From NCBI GenBank assembly GCA_964563435.1, contig CAZLXI010000009.1:1-64000 (forward strand): a DNA stretch of 64,000 bases. The letters are read 5' to 3'. This DNA is from Leadbetterella sp964563435. Its GTDB lineage: Bacteria; Bacteroidota; Bacteroidia; Cytophagales; Spirosomataceae. The first letter of the stretch is position 1. Every line of letters begins with the position of its first letter. The notes below the pieces were generated by a model. The model saw only the letters and a list, made by a program, of their open reading frames with translations. It did no database searches and was not told the DNA's origin. Made by a program: the position numbers and the translations under genes. This document shows positions 19,054 through 27,873 of the stretch, piece by piece.

Positions 19054-21330
19054 TTAGTACTTAATAATATATCTTAGTGCGTAGTAAGGCGGGAAATTGT
19101 TGTAATTGTCTTTCGATGACGCGAAGGTTTCCATACTGGCTGAATCGTGAAGGGAGTACGCTTTTCTTGAATATTGAAAAAGCTTATTTACATTGAAATC
19201 TTTCTCATAATCTGGTTTGTTGCCGGAAACCGTTATTCTCTGGTTCTTGATCGTGAGCGTTGGCTTTCCCTGGCCTTCTCCTACTATAAAGCGGCTTCGT
19301 AAATCGGGGACTTTATAGATTTCTTTATATTCCAGGGAATCCTGAACATACTTGTATTCAATGTCCACGTAAGTTCTCTTAACTCCCAAAAATGAAAAAG
19401 AGCTCACAATTTTCGTTGATAATGATGAAGTGTCCACTTTTTCTTTTTCTGATTTTTGTTCACTTTTAAAACCCACCTCTTTGATTTTCCCCAGAACCCT
19501 GCACAGGTCTCCGTAACGGTCCGGGTCAATGGTCTGGCCGTTGCACTCCAACCATCCTTTGGGAATGTTTTGTCCGCCAAAAGCGATGATCGAGCCCACG
19601 GGCATAAGATCGCCGGTTTTGTCATGTACCCGACCTGAAACATACAGGGAAGAGGGGGTGTCACTTTTGCCCGTATGCACGTCTTTGCCGGTATAATAAT
19701 TTAGATAAAGGTCATCCGCGGCTGAATTGATATAGTTTTTGCCTTCGATGTGCCTGGTAATTACTTTGGCATTTCCATTGCCTCCCACATTCAGATCCCC
19801 GGTCAAAATGGCTTTTCCGTTTACATGAAGGCTTTCTTCCGGTGCCGGCGTTCCTATTCCCACCTTTCCTTTCAGGAATGTATCACCCCCAACTTCCATT
19901 TTTCCATTCACGGATGCCTGTCCCCGAATCAGTGTATCGTGGCCTACCTCCAGCTTTTTCCCTACTGAAGTGTTTCCCTGTATTGCTGCGTCATCACCTA
20001 CCTCCAGCTTTTTACCTATTGAAGCCTGTCCCCGAATCAGTGTATCGTCACCCGCTTCCAGTTTTCCTTTTATAATAGTCTTCCCTTCCAAAACCGTATT
20101 TCCCATCACCTCCAGGCGAGCCTGTTCACCGGCTTCGCTGCTATGGTTATTGCCGGTGATACGCAGTGTGCGGTTGCCGGAGTCCATCTCCACGATTTCG
20201 TGATTACCTTCTTTTACCTGCCTCACCACCAGGGGCGTTTTTTCCAGTTCGGCCAGCAGCTTGCCGTCCCAATAACCTGGTATGCCCTCGTAAGTGATAT
20301 GCAGCGCGGTGAGGCCTGCCGGGGAGGCCGTAACCAGCTGGGCGGTGTCAAGGAGGATGTCTATATGCTCATGAGGCGCAAGAGTGCGCTGATCCAGGCC
20401 CAGTTCCTTATTCAGCGCCCAGATCGGATTCTGAGCCATATCTGGGTGTATGCGGAGTTCCTTCACATCTTCCACCCGGTCCACATAAAACCGGATCTTG
20501 CTGATATCGCCGGGTTTACCGAGCGCTTCTTCTTCATCGCCGTCTGAAAAGTTGAAGGCAAAGAGGAAACGGCTCTTTTCGGTGAAAGTGATGGTACTGT
20601 GGCGTGAGATATTGGTGATGCGCATTTTCAGCCGATGATCCTGACCCTGGGGTTGGCTGTCGTTCCGAACCGCATAGGTGCCGATAAATGCCACATGAAG
20701 CGGTATCTGCTCTTTGCCGAGATGATTGACGATCACTACATTTTGTTCACGCGATTCGGTTACCGGCCTGGCATTTTCTTGCAGAGGCGGGCCATAATAA
20801 AGTTGACGGGGGATCAGTTCCACCCGCGTTTCGGCGGTGTCTCCCTCAGGATCTGCACTGATATTGGTGAGCACCAGGCGCTGCCGCTCACCGGGCATAA
20901 AGCGCCCCCCCGATCCTTTTTCGGCCCGGGCAAGATAAAAGGAAACGTAGGGTTTGGTGCCGCTGTGATCGTCAGGCTCACTGATTACCCAGCTGCCAAT
21001 AACATAAGCCTTTTTTTGGTATTTACCCGTGATTAGCAGCTCCATACTTTTTTTTTCGGTGCCTTTGGGAGAACTCTTTCCCAAAGAGCTGTCTGACAGC
21101 ACGCCCCGGCGGAAGCGTAATTCAAAATGACAATGGTCGCGGGAGGGAGGGTTTTGCTCAAGCTGAGTATTCGCAAAAAAAAGGGTTTGATTTTCCGTGT
21201 TTTCGATATAAAGGTTGAGACGCTGCGCCAGCTGTTTGTCCGGATCTACCATATAGATCGCTGATAATTCCTGGCGATCTTCCAGCCGGAAAGAAAAGGG
21301 AAGGCGTTCAATGGAGGCGGTGTTTATCAT
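19054..21330 (-). CDS. Fibre-like protein with phage tail-collar domain (758 aa)
   Basis: Residues 1-390 are a beta-rich region I cannot name. Residues about 415-490 are four 18-residue repeats of the type KLEVGDDxxIxGxxSxGK, a regular beta-helical shaft like those of trimeric fibres. GTPAPEESLHVNGKA follows, a motif common in phage and phage-like fibres. A tail-collar domain starts at about 575 (PVGSIIAFGGQNIPKGWLEC, NGQTIDPDRYG), continues with KVPDLRSRFIVGEGQ, and ends with PPYYALRYIIKY; about 50 residues are inserted between the two halves. Collar domains form the tips of phage and phage-like fibres that touch the host or target cell. There is no signal peptide. The start codon overlaps the stop of the 64-aa gene (ATGA). 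The 3' end of the gene is AT-richer than its 5' end. Confidence 0.85.
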   Translation of the reverse strand: MINTASIERLPFSFRLEDRQELSAIYMVDPDKQLAQRLNLYIENTENQTLFFANTQLEQNPPSRDHCHFELRFRRGVLSDSSLGKSSPKGTEKKSMELLITGKYQKKAYVIGSWVISEPDDHSGTKPYVSFYLARAEKGSGGRFMPGERQRLVLTNISADPEGDTAETRVELIPRQLYYGPPLQENARPVTESREQNVVIVNHLGKEQIPLHVAFIGTYAVRNDSQPQGQDHRLKMRITNISRHSTITFTEKSRFLFAFNFSDGDEEEALGKPGDISKIRFYVDRVEDVKELRIHPDMAQNPIWALNKELGLDQRTLAPHEHIDILLDTAQLVTASPAGLTALHITYEGIPGYWDGKLLAELEKTPLVVRQVKEGNHEIVEMDSGNRTLRITGNNHSSEAGEQARLEVMGNTVLEGKTIIKGKLEAGDDTLIRGQASIGKKLEVGDDAAIQGNTSVGKKLEVGHDTLIRGQASVNGKMEVGGDTFLKGKVGIGTPAPEESLHVNGKAILTGDLNVGGNGNAKVITRHIEGKNYINSAADDLYLNYYTGKDVHTGKSDTPSSLYVSGRVHDKTGDLMPVGSIIAFGGQNIPKGWLECNGQTIDPDRYGDLCRVLGKIKEVGFKSEQKSEKEKVDTSSLSTKIVSSFSFLGVKRTYVDIEYKYVQDSLEYKEIYKVPDLRSRFIVGEGQGKPTLTIKNQRITVSGNKPDYEKDFNVNKLFQYSRKAYSLHDSASMETFASSKDNYNNFPPYYALRYIIKY

Positions 21331-21521
21331 ACGTCGGTAATTAAAGATTCATTTTCAGAGGTGTCATCGGACCACTCCGGTTCATTAAACGGTAGCTGTT
21401 CACGCGCCTGAGCTTCGATAGTGGCAATCAGGCCGGATACCTGGTGGTAAGGGAGCCGGCTTAGCGCATGAATCACGAGGCGGGTTTCGTCTGCGGTCAG
21501 GTCTATCTGTAACTTATTCAT
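21327..21521 (-). CDS. Small acidic-tailed protein (64 aa) in the giant gene run
   Basis: This small gene overlaps the end of the 2119-aa gene by 8 bases and the start of the fibre gene by 4 bases (ATGA), the pattern of translational coupling, which is the main reason to accept it. The product has a helical core (ADETRLVIHALSRLPYHQVS, GLIATIEAQAREQ) and an acidic C-terminal tail (EWSDDTSENESLITDV). No family is recognised. By position it could be a chaperone, adaptor or small structural subunit for one of the two flanking giant proteins; this is inference. Confidence 0.7.
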   Translation of the reverse strand: MNKLQIDLTADETRLVIHALSRLPYHQVSGLIATIEAQAREQLPFNEPEWSDDTSENESLITDV

Positions 21522-24500
21522 TGGCGTTTTGTATCAATGGGGGCAATTCGGGTAAGGGGCGTAGCCTCAGCCAGCCTTCACGGATCTCGTTGCCGTTGCC
21601 TCCGTCTGTAGTCATCCGGAACGGATTGATCTGGCGGCCGGTCATGAAATGTTCGAGGAAAGGGGCCTGGTGGGCCGGAGGGAAGTTTTCCGCCGGCGGG
21701 CGGCGGTCAGGGGGGACAATCACCACCCGGTCGCCGTCAGGGATAATCCAGCCCCGGTCCATCAGCTGCTCCCAGAGGATTGTTCCTTCCGATCCGAAAG
21801 CCGCCAGAAACTCTTCCTTACGGAAATGGCCCGTGGTGGTTACTTCGCGCCAGCGAAGGCGGTCGGTGTCCAGCCAGGACCACTGGAAACCCGGCTCGTC
21901 CGGTAACGAAAGGTGGATCATTTCACGGGGGGTAAGCAGCGGGGCCGTCAGAAAGGAAACTTCCAGCTGTTCCAGAGCCTGTTTATAAATATCTGTCGGC
22001 AGGCTGAGTTCACGAACCGGCAATATACCGCAGCTGGCATGTACTGATCCGTGCGGATCAATCAGCATATTGAAAGTAATGGTTTTGCCGGGACGGTCTT
22101 CGGTTCCGATGGTCAGCAGGTCGAGCTGGTTTCTGTCGGTATATTCGCGGTTTCCGTCTGTCAGGCGATGAAGGGAAGGCATACAGAAGCAATCGTTTCT
22201 GTAGCTTTCACTGTCCTCTTCATCTTCCCAGAATCCTACCAGACCGTCATTGAGCTGATCATCTTCGCCGATGCGCAGCGGAAATGTTACATTTTCCAGG
22301 TCGAGCGTGGATTCCCTGTTCTCTGCCGGATTTTCGATGACCTGTCTGAACTGCTTCCAGTTTTGGTTTACTGCGGGCAGGCCTTTTATTTCAAGGCTCG
22401 CCGTGGCACGTACCAGCGCAAGAGGCCGGCTTATCAGCATGGCTACTCCTTCACCGGCATGGTCGCCGCGCGGGGGTTCAACGTGCAAGAGGGCTTCATT
22501 GATAAGTGCTATGAGATGCGGAATGGTTTCTGATTTGCCGTTAGCTTTACCGCCCGTTTCTTTTGTTTCGCTTTCCGGCTGACTACTACCTCCTTCCTTC
22601 GCCTTTTTCATAAACCAGAGTACCATACGGCGTAGATGCCAGTTTCTGATGCCTTCGGCTTGCAGGGCGGGGCGCTGCCCCGGGGCACTGGCCCAGCGGC
22701 CTTTCCGATCAAGGTATCCCAGCGATTTTCCCTCCCCGTCATAGATCATCAGGCTTTGATCCATGCGGTTGATCAGCATCCATCCGCAAACGGGGGAGGA
22801 GGCGGGGTGTTCGTTATGTTCCACGCGGTCGTCTGAAGCAGAAAGCCAGCTGAAATTAAGCCGGGCAGCCTGGCTGAGCCGCGGAGATAATTCAAAGTGA
22901 TGGCGGGAATGCTGCGGAGCCATGGTTTCGGCCGCTATTACCTTCGGGAAATTTTTCACATGAACGATCTCCTGTCCGAAAGTATCCAGGAGCCTTATTT
23001 CCAGTAGGGAGGCAGCTCCTGCCCGGATGGGGAAGAAGGGATTATTGGGCAAAGTAGAGGCATGGTTGAGAAGGCCCACCACTCCCTGAACCCGTTGTGA
23101 AAATTCCTGGTATTCCGGATATCCGAGGGGGTCGCTGATGTCCAGCTGGAAACCTTCCCGAAGCATCAAAAGGGCGGGGGTAAAGCCGCCGAGTGCCTGC
23201 GACAGGAAGTGGGTTGTGTTGAGCTTTTCATACGCGAAAAGGGCCAGTACCTTGTGTCGGCAGGTCCACAGATCCCGGAGCTCTTCGTCTTTCAAATTTT
23301 CGGGATACCAGTCATAAAACTGATCAAACGTGTCAACAGAAAGCGATATTTTTTTTTCGTTCCCGTACTTGGTAATCCAGGGATCTGAGCGGAGGAATGA
23401 CTCTCTTGCGGATGCCGGCTGGATAAGGTCGTCATCGTTAAAACCAAGCTCGTCAATAAGGAAGGTTTCCAGCGTTTTTTTCAGCGTCTTCGCACCGCTT
23501 GCCGCCAGCAGGCTGGACCCCCAGAAGGTTTGCCCCACAGGTGAATACAGGTCACCGGCAGAAGCTTTAAAGTCAGCGGCATTGATCGGTAACTCATATT
23601 TGGATGTGAGATAATCGGGCTCATAACTATCCAGGTTGAAGTCAGTATCTTCCACAGGAAAGAACTCCACCAGCCAGTCGAGCAGGAGGGGGTGGCGCTC
23701 ACTGGATTCTTCCGTTTGTTGGGGAATGATTTCCTCTGCAATCCGGCGTACGGCATCAACCGGGTCTCCCGGTGTATTTTCGGTAAATCGGGTTTTCGGT
23801 ATTTCTTCGCGGTTGTATTTGAGGGATGTTTTCAACGCATCTCCTGTCAGCAATATCACCGGATCCGCAGGCCGGTGAAAGGTACGGTGCGGTTTCTGCT
23901 GAAGGATATAATCGGGGTGGGGCTTCAGATAATCCGGAAAGAGGTTTTCCAGAAACCGCCGGTTGGTGACCAGGTGGGTCTGATAGAACTGCCGTTCCAG
24001 GATTTCATCGAGTGTCCAGGTGTGTACGCCCGTATCTTTGGCCCCTATCGGATCATGATAGTTGTAGAGGTCTATAAACCGGTTCAGGCCTTTGATCAGT
24101 TCTTCTTCGGAAGAGGGGATGGCTCCGTTCAGAAAGGGGCTAAAGTCAAATTTGCGGTAATTCAGTATTGCGGCGTATAAGCCGGAGGCTGAGCGTACCT
24201 CATGGGGCTCGAAATGCCAGAACGCCTGGACGTGGTCACGCAGGGCTTTGGCTTTTTGCTGCCGGTGCTCGTTCAGTTCTTCCAGTCGGCGAATGAGTTC
24301 GGATTCAATAAAGAATCTTGCCTGGTCGGCATCGGGATATTCATCATCGGCACCGTCCGGCGGGTATTGGCAAAGCATGTATTTGCTCCAGTCGGCGAAA
24401 ATCTGGCGGCGCAAGGCCTTTACTTCTTCGTCAGCACGGTCAAACGCCAGTTGTATTTCATTGAGTTCGTGCAGAAATGCGGCCTTTTCGTCTGTCAGGG

Positions 24501-27500
24501 TTATCTGCTCGCCGGATTGCTCTGTGGTATTTCCTGCACTTGGACGGGGGATCATCACCCAGCGGTAGCCTCCTTTTTCGGTGGTGAAGGACTGCCGGTG
24601 ACGTTCTTCGTCTAACTTGGATCCAATGTCAGTTTGGAGATGTTCCAGCCGGCGCAGGTATTGCAATGACTCCAGGTATTCTTCCACCAGGTTTTTTTTA
24701 TCGGCAGAAAGGGCATCGGCCAGGTAAGCAGACACCGCTTCGGTACTGTTACTCCCAATGGTGACGCTGATTTCTGCAAGTTCAGCGGGGATCTCGTTTG
24801 CCGCGATTGTGGCGCGGCCGCAACAGACCATGTTCCCCGGCCAGGTATCCGGGGAGTATTTGTCCCCCGGGATTACCTGCATTTTTCGGAGAAAATCGGA
24901 CAGCACCTGGGAGAGGCCTTCCTGTTCAGTACGGTTGGAGAGATCTTTTCGGATGAGGTCAAAGTACTCTAAACTGCGCTGTTCCGCTCCGTAGTATCCG
25001 TATATTTCGTAGGTGTAGGTCTTTCCTGCTTCGGCAGTTTCATCATAAAAGCCGAAAACACTGTGGCAGTTGGGATAAAAGGCTGCAAAGGTGGGTTCGC
25101 CATAACCTAATGCGGTAAGGGGTACGGTAAGATATCCTCCTTCCTCATATTCGGGGGGGCGGTAACCCTCATACCTTCTGCCCAGCCAACCAAAGGGGGC
25201 GGGCTTTTCCGGGTAGTCGGGATCGGGGAAGGGAATACCGGTCTGAATATTTCCCTGATGATACGATTTGAGGAAATTACTCTCCACTGTCCAGGTTTTT
25301 TCAGGCGCATTCCCCCCGGTGCGTATTACCCGCCAGCGGTTGGGTACGGGAGGGAGTTGGGTTCCTCCGGGTTCGAGCAGACTGCGTACCCGAAGTATTT
25401 CCTGTCCCAGATGCTGTGTATCCGTATCAGCGAGCATTTCGCTGATAGTTACATCGATCTCTTCAGTTCCGGCCAGGATAGAGGCGTAGTACGTGTTGCC
25501 GAAGATTTCCTTTATCCAGCCCTTACCGATAAAAGTACGGAATAACTCATCGTACAATTCCGGCTTTTTTAACTTATCGATTATGGGCTGTAAATAGGTA
25601 TAGTGCGGGTTTTGGGATTTTTTTTCTTCAGTGGCCTCCTTGTTTTGAAAGGTACGTAATAACTCATCATACAAATCCGGCCTTTTCACCTCTTCGGTTC
25701 CCGTAAGGATGTAGTCATAGTAAGGGTGGCCGGAGATTTTTTTTATCCAGCATTTATTGATAAGGGTACAGAATAACTTATCGTACAAATCTGCCTTTTC
25801 CTTCTCTTCGTTTCCGGCCAGGATGGCGTCATAGTGTGGATTGTCGGAGATTTCTTTTTCCCAGCCGTTATAGATAAATGTACTGAATAGCTTATCGTAC
25901 GATTCCGGAATTTTCATAGGCTCTCCCACTTCATTGGTACGTGTAGCACGGCGAAGGGCAGACAGGTCGAGCATGGGATACTGGAAACTTGTGGTTAGAA
26001 AACGGGGCAGGGTCCAGTGAAGGTGTATGCCTTTTTGCAGTTCAAACCTGCCGTTTTTAAACGGAACCGATTCCAGTTCTTCACCAAGGTAGGGGGTATA
26101 GGGGTTAATGTCTTTTTCACCGTCATGGAAAGGAAGGCGTGAAAAATCTATGCGGGGCGAAGCCGCAGGGGTGGACGCGGGGATGTACCGGGCATCGAGG
26201 TGTACCGATAGCACCACTGCCGGGGCGTCTTTTCGGGCAACTGTGACCGCTTTTATTTCCGAAGAACATCCTTCGGTAACTGTAAGTTGGATGTAATACG
26301 TTCCTTCTCCGACGGCAGCGGCTTCGGCAAGGGTCAGGGGTTGACCAGGGTCGGCAGTCCGGAAGTACCGGAGTTCGCCTTTATCACTGCCCCGGCTGAT
26401 GTAGGGGGCGGTGAGATCCGCAGGTTCGCCGGGATAAGTCCACAGGTTCTCAATAACTGCCAGCTTGGGGAGCGGGTGGATTACGACCTCTACTGATTCG
26501 GAAACCCGGAAGCCTTCTTCATCGGTAAGTTGTATAAAGTAGGTGCCGCTTTCCGAAACAGCCGCCGGGTTTTCAAGGGGCTGCCTGCATGCTTCGTCCC
26601 GGAAATACGCCAGTGTGCCGGGATCGCTTCCCGCTGTAATCGGGGCGGCAGTGAGGTCTGCGGGACGGGAAATGCAGGCGGGTTCCGGGGAGGTAATTTT
26701 TAGTTTAGGGGCGGAGGACCGGACTTTGAGCGTAAATCGTTGATTGGCACCTTCATGCGGTGTCCACTGGAGTATTTTTTCGCCCGCAATGGTAGTAGCC
26801 CGGTTTACATCCAGGGCTTTTCCGGAATGCAGCACTGTAAAAGATAAATTACCGTCCTCCCAAAGCTTCAGACGCCAGAGTTGCTGAAGACCGTTTGTCC
26901 ATTCTTCCAGGACGGCACGGTCTCCATTCCCGCTTTTACCTCCTTCGATACTCAGGTATTTCTCACTTTCCTGATGCCGTAATTTATAGAGTCCGGGGTG
27001 GATTTCCTCAAAAATGAACAGTTGGCTATGGCGATTGATGTCCGGTTCCTGTTGTTCGATGCGTGTGCCGGCCACCAGGCCGTCTGCTTCTGCACCGAAA
27101 GGCTTATTGCTGTTTACATTATAAATGCGATAACTGTGGTCCGGCAGGGGCAGATAAGTAGCGACCGGTTTTTTGTTTACAATGCGCTCCAGCAGAAAGC
27201 GTTGATTGTCGCCGTTGTTCCTGGTATGTTCCACCAGTTCTGCATGGTTAGTTTTACTGTTTCCATACACGTCAATGACTTTACCGGTTTGTTTATTAAC
27301 CATCTCAAAACCATCACCGGTTTGTGGAATAAGAAGCCATTTTTGGAGGTCAGACTCGGTGGGCAGCTGCACAACAAGCTCATTGTCTGGCCTGCCCGAA
27401 TGGAGGTTGACGCTTAGTACAGCCTTGGTTTTTTTGCAACTAATCTGGTAGTATCCGTTACCGGAAGCAATAAACTCAAATAGCTGGTTTTCGCTACTAT

Positions 27501-27873
27501 CAGGGTCATTCTGTACTATTTTTTCGGGTGTTCCCACCCCTTCCGGTGCCTGAAGCGCTTTATTACTGTGTTTTGCAATGAGCTGGTAGTATTGGCCGGA
27601 CCGGAGTTCCACCAACAGACAGGACTCTTTTGACAGGCCCGATGCGATATCAGCAGGTATCTCTGCTTTGGCGGTGTCTGTTTCGAAGCTATGGTCAGGA
27701 ATAGTACGGGAACCATCTGAAAAAACAGATACGCATAGTCCGTCAGGGATCTGCAGTGAGCCAATTTTGTTTGCGGTTAAACCTTGTTCAGACGTCTCAA
27801 AGGCGTGACGCCCGATAGACAAATCAATTTTTTCGCCTTCGAAGTCGAAGGCGCTATAGAGGGTAACTTTCAT
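21514..27873 (-). CDS. Giant multidomain lectin-like protein (2119 aa)
   Basis: Domains in order: a beta-gamma-crystallin-like Greek key (about 1-55, VTLYSAFDFEGEKIDL then LCVSVFSDGS); two ricin-type beta-trefoils (about 85-230 and 245-392, with NKALQAP, GKVIDVYGNS, NQRFLLE, GKALDVNRA and NQRFTLKV as QxW-type repeats); two Ig-like domains (about 395-470 and 475-553, with SGTYFIQLTDEEG and EGTYYIQLTVTEG); then about 1500 residues I cannot assign. Within these, residues about 657-810 are four tandem repeats of about 38 residues (YDxLFxTFI...ILAGtEE), and a later block has FWGSSLLAASG, GGFTPALLMLREG, FFPIRAGAASL and RLLDTFGQE. There is no signal peptide and no T9SS tail, unusual for a lectin-bearing giant. 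It is the first gene of the run. Confidence 0.85.
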   Translation of the reverse strand: MKVTLYSAFDFEGEKIDLSIGRHAFETSEQGLTANKIGSLQIPDGLCVSVFSDGSRTIPDHSFETDTAKAEIPADIASGLSKESCLLVELRSGQYYQLIAKHSNKALQAPEGVGTPEKIVQNDPDSSENQLFEFIASGNGYYQISCKKTKAVLSVNLHSGRPDNELVVQLPTESDLQKWLLIPQTGDGFEMVNKQTGKVIDVYGNSKTNHAELVEHTRNNGDNQRFLLERIVNKKPVATYLPLPDHSYRIYNVNSNKPFGAEADGLVAGTRIEQQEPDINRHSQLFIFEEIHPGLYKLRHQESEKYLSIEGGKSGNGDRAVLEEWTNGLQQLWRLKLWEDGNLSFTVLHSGKALDVNRATTIAGEKILQWTPHEGANQRFTLKVRSSAPKLKITSPEPACISRPADLTAAPITAGSDPGTLAYFRDEACRQPLENPAAVSESGTYFIQLTDEEGFRVSESVEVVIHPLPKLAVIENLWTYPGEPADLTAPYISRGSDKGELRYFRTADPGQPLTLAEAAAVGEGTYYIQLTVTEGCSSEIKAVTVARKDAPAVVLSVHLDARYIPASTPAASPRIDFSRLPFHDGEKDINPYTPYLGEELESVPFKNGRFELQKGIHLHWTLPRFLTTSFQYPMLDLSALRRATRTNEVGEPMKIPESYDKLFSTFIYNGWEKEISDNPHYDAILAGNEEKEKADLYDKLFCTLINKCWIKKISGHPYYDYILTGTEEVKRPDLYDELLRTFQNKEATEEKKSQNPHYTYLQPIIDKLKKPELYDELFRTFIGKGWIKEIFGNTYYASILAGTEEIDVTISEMLADTDTQHLGQEILRVRSLLEPGGTQLPPVPNRWRVIRTGGNAPEKTWTVESNFLKSYHQGNIQTGIPFPDPDYPEKPAPFGWLGRRYEGYRPPEYEEGGYLTVPLTALGYGEPTFAAFYPNCHSVFGFYDETAEAGKTYTYEIYGYYGAEQRSLEYFDLIRKDLSNRTEQEGLSQVLSDFLRKMQVIPGDKYSPDTWPGNMVCCGRATIAANEIPAELAEISVTIGSNSTEAVSAYLADALSADKKNLVEEYLESLQYLRRLEHLQTDIGSKLDEERHRQSFTTEKGGYRWVMIPRPSAGNTTEQSGEQITLTDEKAAFLHELNEIQLAFDRADEEVKALRRQIFADWSKYMLCQYPPDGADDEYPDADQARFFIESELIRRLEELNEHRQQKAKALRDHVQAFWHFEPHEVRSASGLYAAILNYRKFDFSPFLNGAIPSSEEELIKGLNRFIDLYNYHDPIGAKDTGVHTWTLDEILERQFYQTHLVTNRRFLENLFPDYLKPHPDYILQQKPHRTFHRPADPVILLTGDALKTSLKYNREEIPKTRFTENTPGDPVDAVRRIAEEIIPQQTEESSERHPLLLDWLVEFFPVEDTDFNLDSYEPDYLTSKYELPINAADFKASAGDLYSPVGQTFWGSSLLAASGAKTLKKTLETFLIDELGFNDDDLIQPASARESFLRSDPWITKYGNEKKISLSVDTFDQFYDWYPENLKDEELRDLWTCRHKVLALFAYEKLNTTHFLSQALGGFTPALLMLREGFQLDISDPLGYPEYQEFSQRVQGVVGLLNHASTLPNNPFFPIRAGAASLLEIRLLDTFGQEIVHVKNFPKVIAAETMAPQHSRHHFELSPRLSQAARLNFSWLSASDDRVEHNEHPASSPVCGWMLINRMDQSLMIYDGEGKSLGYLDRKGRWASAPGQRPALQAEGIRNWHLRRMVLWFMKKAKEGGSSQPESETKETGGKANGKSETIPHLIALINEALLHVEPPRGDHAGEGVAMLISRPLALVRATASLEIKGLPAVNQNWKQFRQVIENPAENRESTLDLENVTFPLRIGEDDQLNDGLVGFWEDEEDSESYRNDCFCMPSLHRLTDGNREYTDRNQLDLLTIGTEDRPGKTITFNMLIDPHGSVHASCGILPVRELSLPTDIYKQALEQLEVSFLTAPLLTPREMIHLSLPDEPGFQWSWLDTDRLRWREVTTTGHFRKEEFLAAFGSEGTILWEQLMDRGWIIPDGDRVVIVPPDRRPPAENFPPAHQAPFLEHFMTGRQINPFRMTTDGGNGNEIREGWLRLRPLPELPPLIQNANE

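Noticed and set aside
19850..20080. DNA repeat array or CRISPR-like structure
   Set aside because: The 54-base periodicity is in frame and encodes the 18-residue shaft repeats of the fibre protein.
10528..27873. Prophage or contractile injection system
   Set aside because: Only the tail-collar domain points that way; no sheath, tube, baseplate, capsid, integrase or AAA ATPase gene is visible.
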